From Cymbomonas tetramitiformis (lineage: Eukaryota > Chlorophyta > Pyramimonadophyceae > Pyramimonadales > Pyramimonadaceae): DNA of 64,000 nucleotides. The stretch lies in NCBI GenBank assembly GCA_001247695.2, contig LGRX02024790.1, positions 49,985 to 113,984 on the forward strand, written 5' to 3'. Both the position numbers and the translations under genes were made by a program. The notes under the pieces were generated by a model. The model was not told the DNA's origin. It did not search any database and saw nothing but the letters and a program-made list of their open reading frames with translations. Shown piece by piece: positions 33,223 to 45,300 of the stretch (the first letter of the stretch is position 1; each line of letters begins with the position of its first letter).

Positions 33223-33856
33223 AGTCCTTTCACAAGGACTAAGAGTCAACAATCAATATTGGGCATCGTTTGTGGCCAATGGGTCCCAAAGTGTGTTTCC
33301 ACATCATATTTATGGGTCAAAGCAATATTAAAATATATTGGTACACGCCTCAAGTGAGTATAGTGTTACTTTTTAATGCGACGCTTTTGGGGTGTATTTC
33401 TGCGGTTTTCGATGAAAAAATCCCAGTCCTTTCACAAGGACTAAGCTATTTGCTGTGTTGCCTAACGCCTTAAAGGTCCCATGAAATTTTGGAGACCTAT
33501 GTTGTCAAGTTCTCGAGCGGCTCTTTCTGCAGTGTCTTGTCAAAATTCTGATCCGAGGTCATCTCGGCCTTCAAAATATCGGTTGAAGTAGCATGAATGA
33601 CGAATAAATTATATTCCGGCGAACGACAAGAAAACATGGAGAAAAAAACGCGTACCCCCATGGGAAACCTCAATTGTGGCGGTCAACATGCATGCCACTT
33701 GACATTGTAGGACGGAGCCTACCAAACTTCAAGTCCTGACGGAATTTCCGCCCCGGGGGCAAGCATATCGGAGCTCGTTAAGGCATCGGGAAAAATTATT
33801 GGAAAGTCGGTCCTTGTGAAAGGACTGTCGGCAATTACAGTCCTGTCACAAGGACT
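33223..33856. repeat. Four copies of a short hairpin, AGTCCTT-TCAC-AAGGACT
   Basis: Copies lie at 33223-33240, 33425-33442, 33809-33826 (opposite strand) and 33839-33856 (one base changed). Each has a 7-bp stem and a 4-base loop. Their spacing is irregular and nothing else is shared between the sites. Confidence 0.7.
33508..33592 (-). repeat. Fragment of the TIR element found at 1250 and 10147
   Basis: TTGTCAAGTTCTCGAGC, then CTCTTTCTGCAGTGTCTTG, then GATCCGAGGTCATCTCGGCC match the inner block at 1714-1780 (complement) and 10420-10490. Only this part of the element is present. Confidence 0.65.
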
Positions 33857-34179
33857 GCCGGATAGTAGCCATCTGGACAGCAGCGCCCGAACTGTGGCAA
33901 AACTGGCTTACTGCACGTTATTTTTGACCTCACCGCCGTTTTCCTCGTCGAATTTCACCCCAATTTGGCTTTTACATCGCCCGATTTGGTTAATTTTACG
34001 AAGAGTTACGTTTTAGACACGCACCCAAACGCGCCCTCGCCTTTCTGGACAGCAGCGCCGCTCCCGCAGGACATCTGGCTTGCCGCACGACTTGTTTGAC
34101 GTCACCGGCGTCTTCCTCGTCAGAATCTACTCCAATTTGACCCATCCATCGTTGGATTTGGTTCATTTTTCAGAAAGTT

Positions 34180-34671
34180 ATGTCTTCGCTTGGGAACCCT
34201 AACTTCGCGTTCGCGGAATTCTCCAGCCAGCGGTCAGCCACCATGTCCGCTGACCGCCAGAATGCGCGCATGCCCACTGTTCATTCAGCGTTGGCATCTT
34301 TTCGAGTCCATCGATGGCATCCTGCACCTGGCTATGGTCTGGTGGTGTCTGGTGGTGCTTATGCACCAGACACCAACATCGAGTCTATCGCCTTCGCCGA
34401 TGACGACGACTCTGAGCACGACGAGTTGCGTCCGCAGCATCCTCCGCTCTCCGCTCCACCCTTCGTGCCCCTTGGCCACTGTGTGGTGGTGTGCGGTGGT
34501 GTTACAACATCAATCCCACCGATTCTCCCCTCTGCTTGCGCGCTCATTGGCGGCAGAGTGGGGGCACGCCGCATTTTTCACCTTCCATCCCCCTGCCCCC
34601 TCTTCGTTGACGCATCCGCTCTGGTGGTGCCAGGCCGCTTTTGGCTATGGCATCGCACCGGCGTTGGTTGA
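34180..34671 (+). CDS. Unrecognised ORF, partner of the ORF at 31322-31801
   Basis: 163 codons. The closing segment RRIFHLPSPCPLFVDAS followed by ALVVPGRFWLWHRTGVG matches the minus-strand ORF at 31322-31801 almost residue for residue. Earlier blocks (GGAYAPDTNIESIAFA, CVVVCGGVTTSIPP) also correspond. The middle is acidic (ADDDDSEHDE) here but not in the partner. It lies inside the stretch bounded by the LTR-like repeats at 32537 and 34964 and could be a coding remnant of that element. The DNA outside the ORF is also related to the partner arm, so conservation does not by itself prove translation. Function unknown. Confidence 0.45.
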   Translation: MSSLGNPNFAFAEFSSQRSATMSADRQNARMPTVHSALASFRVHRWHPAPGYGLVVSGGAYAPDTNIESIAFADDDDSEHDELRPQHPPLSAPPFVPLGHCVVVCGGVTTSIPPILPSACALIGGRVGARRIFHLPSPCPLFVDASALVVPGRFWLWHRTGVG

Positions 34672-34963
34672 ACGTTGTAGGGGTGAGTATTGCCTCACTG
34701 GCGCTTGACGCATGCGATCGAGGGTGACGCCGCCGCCAGCGAGATTCCGACAACAAAGCACAGCTCAGCATTGACCCTTCTCCATGCCTGCACGGTGTGT
34801 GATGATCCTCGAGGGACCTGAGTTCTTTAGATTAGCTTAGCAATGGACTTTCGAACACTTTGGGATGGCGCATGCCGGATTGCCCGAGCCGGTGTGGCTC
34901 CTAGACCCTGCAGTGCTCCTGCCTCCTTGCCTGGTGACACCTCAGCCCCACGGGGTGAGGTGG

Positions 34964-35213
34964 TGTCACGGGGAACCCAATCTTGCCCCCCCACTGTAAG
35001 GGGGGGGGCACAGTGGGTCTCCTGTCTGTCACCCCTCATCAACCCGAGATGTCACCAGTGTCCGTTGTCACAGTTAGCCGTGTGCCATAAAACACTCACC
35101 TAAGTATTTTATACCATCTTAGTATCCGAGAGCACCTGCCCCTGCGAGACAGTTCCGCTCCTCAGCGCCCGACATATATATATCCTTATATATATATTTC
35201 TCACTTCTTGTCA
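34964..35213 (+). repeat. LTR-like direct repeat D, right copy
   Basis: 250 bp beginning TGTCACGGGGAACCC and ending CTTCTTGTCA. It carries the hairpin CCCCCCCACTGTAAGGGGGG. It differs from 32537-32790 by several small indels, so this pair is older than the LTR pairs of the gag elements. Purine-rich CGGGGTGAGGTGG directly precedes it. Confidence 0.6.
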
Positions 35214-35355
35214 ATAAACACGGATTGTCTAACTAGGAAGGCTAACGGTACGAGGACACAGTCACGCGTGACACATGCCACACACAGTGAGGGGTGAAGC
35301 AAGGAGAAGCAGACCCCCATACAGTGGGGGGGAAATCGGCTTCCCCGTGACCTAG
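35214..35355 (-). repeat. Fragment of LTR family X
   Basis: Nearly identical to 27705-27840: ATAAACACGGATTGTCTAAC at one end, CTTCCCCGTGAC at the other, and a CCCCC/GGGGG hairpin between. It abuts the LTR-like repeat ending at 35213. Confidence 0.6.
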
Positions 35356-36435
35356 AACAAAGTTGCACAACAGGTGTTTCAGGTTCACCGAACGAAGATG
35401 ATGGAATAAAAGAGCGTTAGGCTGTTTTATTCCCTAAGCGGCTGAGAAGGACCGTGACAGGCTAGCCGGCACCGCGGGTCGAGGGGTGACACAGGGACAT
35501 GACTGCCACCCCCTTACAATGGGGGGGCTAAAGTCATTGTTCCCATGACTTTGGACGTTTGCCTGCCGATTTGCGATTCTCGGGACGTGGTCTGCTATTG
35601 ACCGTTCGGTAGCCGGAGCCCAAAGTGGGGTCACCGGGGTAAATTGTAGCTTCATGTTAGATGTCTGCATTTTATTTCATATTTGATTCACAGACCGTCA
35701 GCCACCGTCCAGAGCTCCAGACGTCCAGACTCCAGATGTCCAGACGGACCCACTCCAGAGTTTTGAAAATCGGCCATCAGATTCTGTGCCGCCAATGGCA
35801 TGTGCATTTTAAACAAGTCAGTCCGAGTGCCGATACCGTTCCCGATGCCACATCAGGTGGTATGACTGCCCCGTCAGGCCGTCATCGTCACCGTGAGCGT
35901 GATAAGGTGCGGTCTGCATTCGATTGGGTCATGAAAATCAAAATGAGCTACGAAACGATAACCGCGAGCATCAACATGCCCCCGCTATGAGCGTTCAGCG
36001 GCGCGGCGCCAGCAACCTTTCAGTTTTGGCTATTGCCTAGCTCTAGATACGCGTGTCACATACGTTCACGACGGCGGCATCGCGGCCATTTCCTGCACGC
36101 GATGCACGGATGTAGGAAGCAGGAAGATGGATGGACGCAGATTAGAAATTTGAGATTAGAGATTACTTCCCGATCGACCGATGAACATGATGATGTCGAG
36201 AGTCGACAGTCGAGAGATGAGCTCAGAGCTGATGCTTGATGACCCATCGCAAGCGATGGGCCACGCGACGCTGGCATCGCCATGGCTTGGGTGACACTGT
36301 CAGTGTAGATGTAGCTGCAGTCGCCATCGTTCAACTTCATGGTTGACGAGGGAAAGAAACGTTTCCTATTACCTTCGAAGAAAATTCACACATCGCAGCC
36401 TTCATATACAAAGTTGGTTTGTGAGGACGCACGCA
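35356..36435. other. Region upstream of eRF3, no other gene recognised
   Basis: A further terminal-hairpin remnant lies near 35485-35560 (CACCCCCTTACAATGGGGGG, flanked by GGGTGACA). TCCAGA-type short repeats occur near 35708-35755. The last 100 bp should include the eRF3 promoter and 5' untranslated region. An in-frame ATG at 36343 precedes the start chosen for eRF3. Confidence 0.45.
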
Positions 36436-39400
36436 ATGGCGGAGCTTGATTCCTGGGAAGATTCAGTAGACGATGAACAGCCTGCCGCTCCAGCTGCGAA
36501 AGCAGCTGCACCAAAGCCTATGGGTTTCAGTTTCAATCCGAACGCCTCCACCTTTAGCTTCAGTCCTGGAGCTTCTTCTTTCGTGCCTGTTCCAGCTGCG
36601 CCAGCGCCTGCCGCACCGCCCGCGGTAGACTCTGTCCCCGTGGAACCAACCACTGATATCCCCGCTGCTGAGGCTCCCGCGGCGGAACCAGCCCCCTCTC
36701 AGGAGATCCCTGCCCCTGTGGAAGCAGAACAACACGTGGAGGCTGCGCCTACTGACTCTGTTGAAGTGACTGAGCAGGCTGCGGTGAAATCAGGTGCTAC
36801 ACGCTTTCAATGTTAGTGACAAGCCGCCCCAGCGTCTTCTTCAGGGACGGTATATCTCACGGCTCTGGTGTGCCTCACCCGCAGCACCTGAACCAAAAGC
36901 TGTGGAAAAGGCCACTGAAGCTGTGAAAAGTATGTCCGTTGATCCTAAGGAAAAGAAAACGAAGGAGAAACCTCCGTTGGAAACACTGGAAGATCAAAGG
37001 TACCAACTCCATCAAAGCCCTTATAATATTGTTTTGTTGGTCAGTTATGATGGGCAGGACACTGGAAGTTGGCTCTTCCAATAACTGTGAATTGATACTC
37101 ATTTCGAGTATCAGCGGTCAGATTTATTTTTGTATGACTTCACGCACTACCTTGCCTCATGCTCGTAGCAGGGATCACATGAACATCGTCTTCATTGGGC
37201 ACGTCGATGCGGGCAAGTCCACGATCGGCGGGCAAATTTTATACTTGACTGTGAGTGCTTCTGCTTTGACGACTATGTAGCCTTGCCTGTTGTGTGTGTT
37301 ATCCCCTTTTTTCTCAGCACAAGCTTTCTCTGAGCTTTCGGTGGACATTTTGTCACAGGGTGGCGTTGACGAAAGAACCATTCAAAAGTATGAAAAAGAG
37401 GCTAAGGACAAGAATCGCGAAAGCTGGTTGGTTCTTAACTTCCATTTGTTGTCTACCAGCTGAAATGACATACCTTTTACCCCTTTTCTTTTTATGCAGT
37501 AAACTTGATCTCAACCTTCACATTCTAAGTTGAGCGATGTCTCTTTGCGAGTCCACTTGGCGAACGTGAGGCTCTTGAGTTGATCGAGCGCACTAGTATG
37601 TTCAAACTTAAGGCGGTTTTCAGGTACATGGCATATATCATGGACACCAACGAAGAAGAGCGTGCCAAGGGTAAAACCGTTGAGTGCGGCCGTGCTTCTT
37701 TTGAAACCTCAAAAAAGCGATACACGATTTTGGATGCTCCCGGACACAAGAACTATGTTCCGAACATGATTAACGGTACTGCTCAAGCCGATGTCGGTGT
37801 GTTGGTAATCTCTGCGAGAAAAGGAGAGTTCGAGACAGGTTTTGAGAAAGGAGGACAAACCCGTGAGCACGCACAACTTGCCAAAACCCTCGGTGCGCTT
37901 CTCTAGATTCTGTTCATCCTTTGGGTTATCTTTCACCGTATGATTGAAGCTAACTTGCAGTCTGGACACAGAGTAGGGTTTTTTGTTGTATTGCGGGTTT
38001 CCAAAGTTGAGATGCCATCCCTGATTCAGGTGTTGCGAAGCTCGTCGTGGTCGTCAACAAAATGGACTCTGTTGAGTGGGAGCAGGCACGTTTTGATGAA
38101 GTTGTCACGAAATTGTCTCCTTTCCTAAAGAGCTGTGGTTACAATGTGAAGAAGGATGTGACATTCTGTCCCATATCAGGACTCACCGGTGCCGGCATCA
38201 GGGTAAGTTCTGCTCCTCTTGTAACCGCCTTAATAGTCGATAATGTTTGCTTGGGGACTGCGCGTCTGAGGAACTTACGCCGTGCTCGTCTTCAGGACCG
38301 TGTAACGACGGAAAACGCCCCTTGGTATGGGAAAGAGAGCGTGTTTGAAGTTCTGGATAATATGGATCCTCAGGTGAACCACGCGAGGTCAAACATGCAT
38401 ATGGCAGAAGTGTTGCTTTTGCCCTTATACTTCGTCCCCGTAACCCGATCTGTAGCTTGGTCATTGCTCAGTTTTTGGACCCAGCGCAATACGTGCATTT
38501 ATTAGCCAGCTGTCATAGTGGCTTTTTGTGTCTCACTTCCTCACCTTCACTTCTGCCAGGATCGACCCCATGACAAGCCCTTCCGTATGCCCGTGCTGGA
38601 TAAGTTTCGCGATATGGGGACGATCATTATGGGCAAGAGCGAGGCTGGTATAGTTAGGAGGGGAGACAACCTGGTCATCATGCCGAACAAAACTCCGATA
38701 AAGGTTGTCACAGTGTATCGAGACGCAGAGGAAGTTCCTCACGCGATGCCTGGTGAAAATATCAGGCTGCGAGTTACTGGTGTTGAAGAAGAGGAGTTGT
38801 CGACTGGATTCGTTGTATGCGACGGTGAAGAGTGCGTTTCCGCTCTTGCCCACAGTCTTGAGGTCACAAACCAGATTTTGCTGCAAGCTTCGATTTCGTT
38901 GTTCTTTGTGAATTCTTGGGCTTTGTTACGGGTCATCAAGCACAACGATTTCCTTTAGGATGTACAACCTTTGTCGTATCCTCCCTGGCACGATCTCGAG
39001 AGAAGCACTCGGTGATCAGAGACTGTCCAGAGGTTGCGCTAAGATTGAACCAGCTTCGACTCTTATGATAGGAAACCGGGAGGACATCTTGTTGTCTTTC
39101 GGTGCTGATGAGCGATCACATCTGAAGGTTCTTGAGGACGGTTAGGAAGCGCTGTTGCTTCCCATAGGCGTTGCCTGCCCTGCTTTTCTTTGCTGGGAGG
39201 GTGTCAAGGGGAGCATAGAGCCGTAACGCCAGACCAAAAACCAGCAGTTGCCTTTCCTACTTGCGAGCTCTTGCTGACCTGTCTCGCTGGCACATGCTTG
39301 ATATCTGGAAGAGAGAGAGGGAGATAGACGGCTTCACTTAGCGAGGGTCTGAGGTATAGCCGCCCTGCCACGGTCTCGTGAGAAGCACTCGGTGATCAGA

Positions 39401-41185
39401 GACTGTCCAGAGGTTGCGCTAAGATTGAACCAGCTTCGACTCTTATGATAGGAAACCGGGAGGACATCTTGTTGTCTTTCGGTGCTGATGAGCGATCACA
39501 TCTGAAGGTTCTTGAGGACGGTTAGGAAGCGCTGTTGCTTCCCATAGGCGTTGCCTGCCCTGCTTTTCTTTGCTGGGAGGGTGTCAAGGGGAGCATAGAG
39601 CCGTAACGCCAGACCAAAAACCAGCAGTTGCCTTTCCTACTTGCGAGCTCTTGCTGACCTGTCTCGCTGGCACATGCTTGATATCTGGAAGAGAGAGAGG
39701 GAGATAGACGGCTATACTTAGCGAGGGTCTGAGGTATAGCCGCCCTGCCACGGTCTCGTGAGAAGCACTCGGTGATCAGAGACTGTCCAGAGGTTGCGCT
39801 AAGATTGAACCAGCTTCGACTCTTATGATAGGAAACCGGGAGGACATCTTGTTGTCTTTCGGTGCTGATGAGCGATCACATCTGAAGGTTCTTGAGGACG
39901 GTTAGGAAGCGCTGTTGCTTCCCATAGGCGTTGCCTGCCCTGCTTTTCTTTGCTGGGAGGGTGTCAAGGGGAGCATAGAGCCGTAACGCCAGACCAAAAA
40001 CCAGCAGTTGCCTTTCCTACTTGCGAGCTCTTGCTGACCTGTCTCGCTGGCACATGCTTGATATCTGGAAGAGAGAGAGGGAGATAGACGGCTATACTTA
40101 GCGAGGGTCTGAGGTATAGCCGCCCTGCCACGGTCTCGTGAGAAGCACTCGGTGATCAGAGACTGTCCAGAGGTTGCGCTAAGATTGAACCAGCTTCGAC
40201 TCTTATGATAGGAAACCGGGAGGACATCTTGTTGTCTTTCGGTGCTGATGAGCGATCACATCTGAAGGTTCTTGAGGACGGTTAGGAAGCGCTGTTGCTT
40301 CCCATAGGCGTTGCCTGCCCTGCTTTTCTTTGCTGGGAGGGTGTCAAGGGGAGCATAGAGCCGTAACGCCAGACCAAAAACCAGCAGTTGCCTTTCCTAC
40401 TTGCGAGCTCTTGCTGACTTGTGACTTGCTTATGGACTATTTCATTTACGTTGTTTTTCTGGAATATTGTAGCTAACCTGCTGCTGGATGGGATGCGTGT
40501 GGGCCGTTGTTGAACAGTCATTGCAAGCCTGGTGTCACCGTGGTGGACGCGCAGCTAGCGATAACAGAGTTGCTTGATCACAAATCTTTGTTCACTGCTG
40601 GATACAAAGCAGTGATGCACGTTCATACGGTAAGTGTTCTGTTGTTCTAGGGATGGTAATATTTTTCGACATATGTGTGTTGTATCTCACATGTTTGTTA
40701 TTTTCCACCTTCTGTGCAGGCAACAGAAGAAGTAGAGGTGGTAAGGCTCCTTTGTCAAATAGATCCGAAGACGAAGAAGCCAAAACAGCAAAAGCCGGCC
40801 TTTGTGAAACAGGGATCTCTTGTCATCGTAAGTTGTGTTGTCGCATTATTAAGTTGGTTTGTAAGAGCCGCTGTTACAAAAACTGACACTTATTTTATTG
40901 AGCGCAGTGCCGTATAAAGGTTGCTCAAAGCATTGCCCTGGAAAAGTTTGAAGACTATCCCCAACTCGGGCGGTTCACCTTGAGAGACGAAGGTGAGTTT
41001 CCCTTACAACCCTTACTTCTCGATACCCATTGGGAGCTATGCACAAGGAGCACAACTGAGATATTATCCCAAGCTTCTGCCATGCGATGACTCACTTCCC
41101 TGGTACGACAGGCAAGACTATCGCAATTGGAAAGATCGTTGGGATTCCGGAAAAGAAAAAGGCGGGGGATTCAGAAACCTCCTGA
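36436..41185 (+). CDS. eRF3: Eukaryotic translation termination factor eRF3 (GTPase), 12 exons
   Basis: eRF3 is the cytosolic GTPase that acts with eRF1 to end translation. I join 36436-36793, 36885-36999, 37172-37250, 37359-37426, 37624-37892, 38030-38202, 38296-38373, 38560-38835, 40528-40629, 40720-40827, 40918-40992 and 41112-41185, all GT-AG, giving 594 residues in phase. The junction between exons 8 and 9 is the least certain. The Ala/Pro-rich N terminus carries two overlapping PAM2-type motifs (FNPNASTFSFSP and FSPGASSFVP), the poly(A)-binding-protein contact known in eRF3. Then come G1 GHVDAGKST, G3 DAPGH, G4 NKMD, and the eRF3-specific stretch ISARKGEFETGFEKGGQTRE, which separates it from HBS1 and EF-1alpha. 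Domains 2 and 3 end with GRFTLRDEGKTIAIGK. Introns are 91-210 bp except intron 8 (about 1.7 kb), which holds a tandem array. An upstream in-frame ATG at 36343 would add 31 residues without similarity. Confidence 0.95.
38981..40418 (+). repeat. 380-bp tandem array (3.7 copies) in an eRF3 intron
   Basis: The sequence starting AGAAGCACTCGGTGATCAGA occurs at 39001, 39381, 39761 and 40141. The period is exactly 380 bp. The last copy stops near 40418. Copies are identical as read apart from TTCACTT against TATACTT near 39335 and a few bases at the first junction. The unit includes a GA-rich tract and no convincing ORF or RNA fold. It fills most of the intron between exons 8 and 9. Confidence 0.9.
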
Positions 41186-42242
41186 TGTCAGTGCAACTGA
41201 CTGAGCGATCTCCTTTTCTGCTGGGACGAAATTAGGTAAATCCTCTTGTCCGCCCGTCCCTATCTTGTGCTTCCCGCTGCCAAGTATTGTGTTTCCCGCT
41301 GCCAAAGAATTGAGTATGGTCGAAAGGTCTTCGGCCTATTTGATTATTTGTTTCTTTTCACGAGAATACTGCCTTTTGTGGTAGGATCGTTCTGAGGCAA
41401 AGGTTGTTATGACTGGCGCTCAGGAGTGAAGTTATTTGGCAGTACAAGTCACCTGTGTGCCAATCGTTTTGTCTGGCTGAACCTCCGCAAGCATGGTGAA
41501 TCGTGCTTATTTCGAAGTATCAATTTTTGCAATAAGAAAGGAGTTTGAGGATCCAGATCTCCGAAGTTGCTCTGTGAAGTGCTCTTAAACCAATCCCCCA
41601 ATGGAAATAGCTTTCCTGGTGTTACTCAATTGTCATATTTCTAATGATCATTGTGAAGGCTGGCAAGGTTTTGCATGTACTTGGATGCTTCACCATCAGA
41701 GACATAATGTAATTTCCCTTTAAGTAAGTGCAACTGTATGAGTATGCAATGCAAGCTAAAGAACGACACAGTCCTTCATATGTATGACCATAAAATTCAT
41801 TTTCATCATGAATAGTCAAGCATTATTAATAGATCTGGTTTGCAAAATGTTAACCTTGTCAACTGGGTTGCCCACCATGATGTTAAGATCTTGATAATTT
41901 GCAATCCAATTCCCGATAACTTGGATATTTCAACATTTTTGTTGAAAGGTCGGAAACAGCTCTTCAAAGGCTGCATAGAGACGCTGATGTCGAAATTCGG
42001 GAACGACTATTGCTTAGATGCAGGACTCCCAAGTTTTTGAAACCAATACCAAATTAACTTGGAATCGATGTATGCAACGTCTAGAAAAATAAATTCTTAA
42101 GCCTACCCGAGAGCTCATATACTGTGCGAAAGCATAGTTTTTAAATCTACTTTGGCATGGAACAACCTGGACACTACCATCCGAGTTCTGTGGACAATTA
42201 GTACCTCATTAGTTGGCGCAAGCTATTAAGCACACTGTTGGA
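41186..42242. other. eRF3 3' flank
   Basis: The 3' untranslated region and terminator of eRF3 should lie here. No other gene is recognised; the short frames at 41840-42040 and 41622-41819 lack support. Confidence 0.45.
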
Positions 42243-42326
42243 AAAGAAAAAAGAAAAAGAAAAAGAGACACCCTTGGACGGGGTGTGGGGCTTTGTGAGT
42301 CCCCTTGACTCCTTCTTCTTTGTCCC

Positions 42327-45300
42327 TTAGTCTGGTTCCTTGTCTACTTTAGTTCTGTATAGTCTGTTTAGGCTTACTGCAAATCCTGTCGCTAGGTCAT
42401 GTATTTTCCTGAGTAGGTGTAGGGCTTCCTGTCTGTCGAATCCTAAATGTTTGGTCAGTATTTTCTCCGTGTGTTCGTATATTGTTCCCGTATTGCCGAA
42501 TACCATTACGTGTAGCGTTACCTTGTAGCCATATAGTTCTAGTAGTTTTACTAGCGGTGTGTATTTTGTGTACTTCGTTTTTAGTGCTTCCTCCCAACTC
42601 ATTTCGTCTGTGTATGTTACCTCTATCAGGTGTATGTGGCCCGCTTCCGTCATTGCCTTTTGGTGTGTGTACCCAGGCTGCTCATTCCCCTTTTCAGTTC
42701 CCTCTAGCATTACTATGTCCACGTAGTGTGGTATGGTGTCCTTTCCGTGTGCTGGTGCCGGTGTGTTTCGTCCGTCCAGTCTGCATTGCCCCCTTGTGAG
42801 GAGGAAGTCTTCTATTGGTCTCCCGTTGTTCATTCCTTTCCCTTTTTTCCCCGCATGGGTTCTTATTACACATCCTCCTTTCCTGCCTTTGCTAATTGCT
42901 TTCGCTATCATTTTGGTGGTCTCATCCGACCTGCTTATTATCATGTTCTTTATCTCCCTCTCTGTGCATCCTCCCAGCACATGGGCTGTGCGTATGAATC
43001 CTCCCGCGTTTACTTGTCTGGGCATCCCGCAGCATTTGCATTTTTGCGACCTTCTCCCTCCTTGCTGCTTCTTGTATGGTCCTGCTGGTAGTTTGTTCGC
43101 CCGGCATCTTAGCAGGACTGTCACGTCTTTCTCGTTTAGGTATTCCGTTCCCTTCTTCCAGTATCCATTAGAGAGCTTGTGCATGGCTTTATCACCTTTG
43201 AGGTGCTGCATGTATTTTTCTGGCTTTTCTTGTGTTGCTGTCAGTATTTTTTCCCTCGAGGACTTTCTCCATTCCTTCACTTGGTGTACTTCCTTTTGCG
43301 CTGCTTCCTGGTCCTGTACCATTTCCTGGAGTGCTCTCCATTCTTCCTGTGCTTCCTCCTGTTGTTGGGCCATTTCTCTGAGCTCGGCTACGGTGTCCTG
43401 CTGTGTTGTCGTGTCCACATTCTGTGTTTCCGGTAGCTTCAGTTTCTGGGTTGACCCTTGTGCAGTTTCTCCTTGGGCTTCCCTCGGCCCTTCAGCTTCC
43501 CGTAGGGCTGGTTGGTCGGGTTTTGCCTGGCTTTGGGTTCTTCTTCGTTTTTGTCTTTCTCCCTGTTCTAATGCCTCCTCTTTCTGTATTGTTCTTGTCT
43601 TCCATCCCTGTTCCTTATTCATTTCTACTCCCCGTGTGCTCTCTCGCCCTTGCCCCCTCTTTTGTTTAGCTTGTTGTGCTGTTTGTACTTGCTGCTCCTG
43701 TATTAATGCCTCCTCCTCTAATCGTTCCATCCTCTGGAGTTCCAATTCCTCTTCCTGTTCCTGTTGCCATTCTGGTTCATCGGGCCAGGTGTCTGCCCAG
43801 GCTGTTCCTATTTCAGTAGGCTCCCGGTTTCTTTGTGCGTATTCTGCCTCCTTCCTCTCAATGCGTTGTCTTTTGGTCTCCCATTCTTCTGGCCCGGTTT
43901 CTAGTTTCCTTTTTAGTCTTTGTATTATGTTCGTTTTTCCCGTCATTTTTGCCTCCCTCACCTTTTTTGTTACATGGTTGAGTATTGCTTGGTGTCCTTC
44001 CAGTTGTCTACCCGTGGCCTCGCATATTGCTAGTAGCATCACTGTATCCGTGTTGTCGTGGTTGAGGCCGTATTCCCCTTCTTCACAGGCCCTTTTTGCC
44101 ACCTCGTCCGCCATTTCATTCCCATGTATTCCCACATGCGCTTTAACCTTGTATAGGGCCACTTTTGTTCCCTCCTTATTTAGCTTTTGTATTTGTTTCA
44201 TTATTTTCCACAGCAGGTCCCTGTGTACGTGCCTTTCAAGCGTGTGCGGCCTTCTTTTCATGTTTTGTATCTGGTAGAGGGAGGTCAGACTATCCGTGCA
44301 TATGCTGACTTTCTCTTCTCCCGAGTTTGAGTCTAGTGTCAGTGCCATATATATGGCAGTGAGCTCCGCCCTGTTAACAGTTTGGCAGCGTCCGGCCCAT
44401 CTTTGCATGTGGTTCATTGCCCGTTCCCCTCTTGGGTCCCAGACACCTGCCGCCGTTACTTCCTCGACTTCCCCGTTTTCCTTTTTGACTTTTCTTTGGC
44501 TTCCATCCGTGTAAATCATATTGTTTCTGTTATGCCTCCTGTGGGGCTCTGGGTATCCTTTCCCTTGGTTGTCCCACTTGCTTTCTGGTGGTGGTCCTGC
44601 TTTCTCCTTTTCACCCCTTTCCCACTGCAGCCATTGGTCTCCGTTTATGTGCTCGTCCGTTGTGTCTGGGCCCGTAAATTGTAATGCCCACCTTCTTAGG
44701 GCGTCTCTGTTTATTTCCTCCCTACTCCACGTGGTGTTAGCTCTTAGTACGTCCATAGTCGTTGGCCTCGGCCCTCTATCCCCTCCTCTGTGCTCCCCTT
44801 CTTTTTCCCTGTCTTCCATCCACCGGTCAATTATCTTCTCTGTGTGGTTCTCCAGGTGGCTGCCTGGTAGTGCTTGCATGACCGGTAGTTCATGGTTCAT
44901 CCATGGCGCGGAGTCTATGACGCAATCCTTCTCCCATTCTGTAATTGACCTAGGTCGCCTGTCCGCATCCTTGAGGGTGAGAGGCCTGTGTATGTAGCAT
45001 GCTCTGCCTATCGTCCTGACTTTGCTTTGCGGGCACTTGAGAAGGGCCTTGCTGAATATGTCGTGGGTTTTGAGTGCATCCGGGCAGTATTTTCTCCATC
45101 CTGCCGCATTCGCTACTACCAGTATTCTCATGTTCCAGTTGCATTGTTTGGGTTTCTGTAGGTTGCCTTGCATCCAGTGGTCGGGTGGTAAGAAGGTGAA
45201 CTGCCCTTCCTTTATCTCCAGTAACTCGTGTACCCTGTATCCCATGTGCTTATTCAGCAGTTTTCTATACGGGCTTTTGGCGTATGTGGGGTATATTCCT

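Noticed and set aside
39100..39130. Hammerhead-like core (CTGATGAG) in each 380-bp unit
   Set aside because: The GAAA box and a matching stem II are missing (the sequence reads CTGAAGG), so the catalytic core cannot form.
39100..39130. C/D-box snoRNA in the 380-bp units
   Set aside because: TGATGA and CTGA are only about 12 bases apart with no terminal stem and no guide space.
41840..42040. Small gene downstream of eRF3
   Set aside because: A 66-codon frame in AT-rich 3' flank without motif, repeat partner or splice context.
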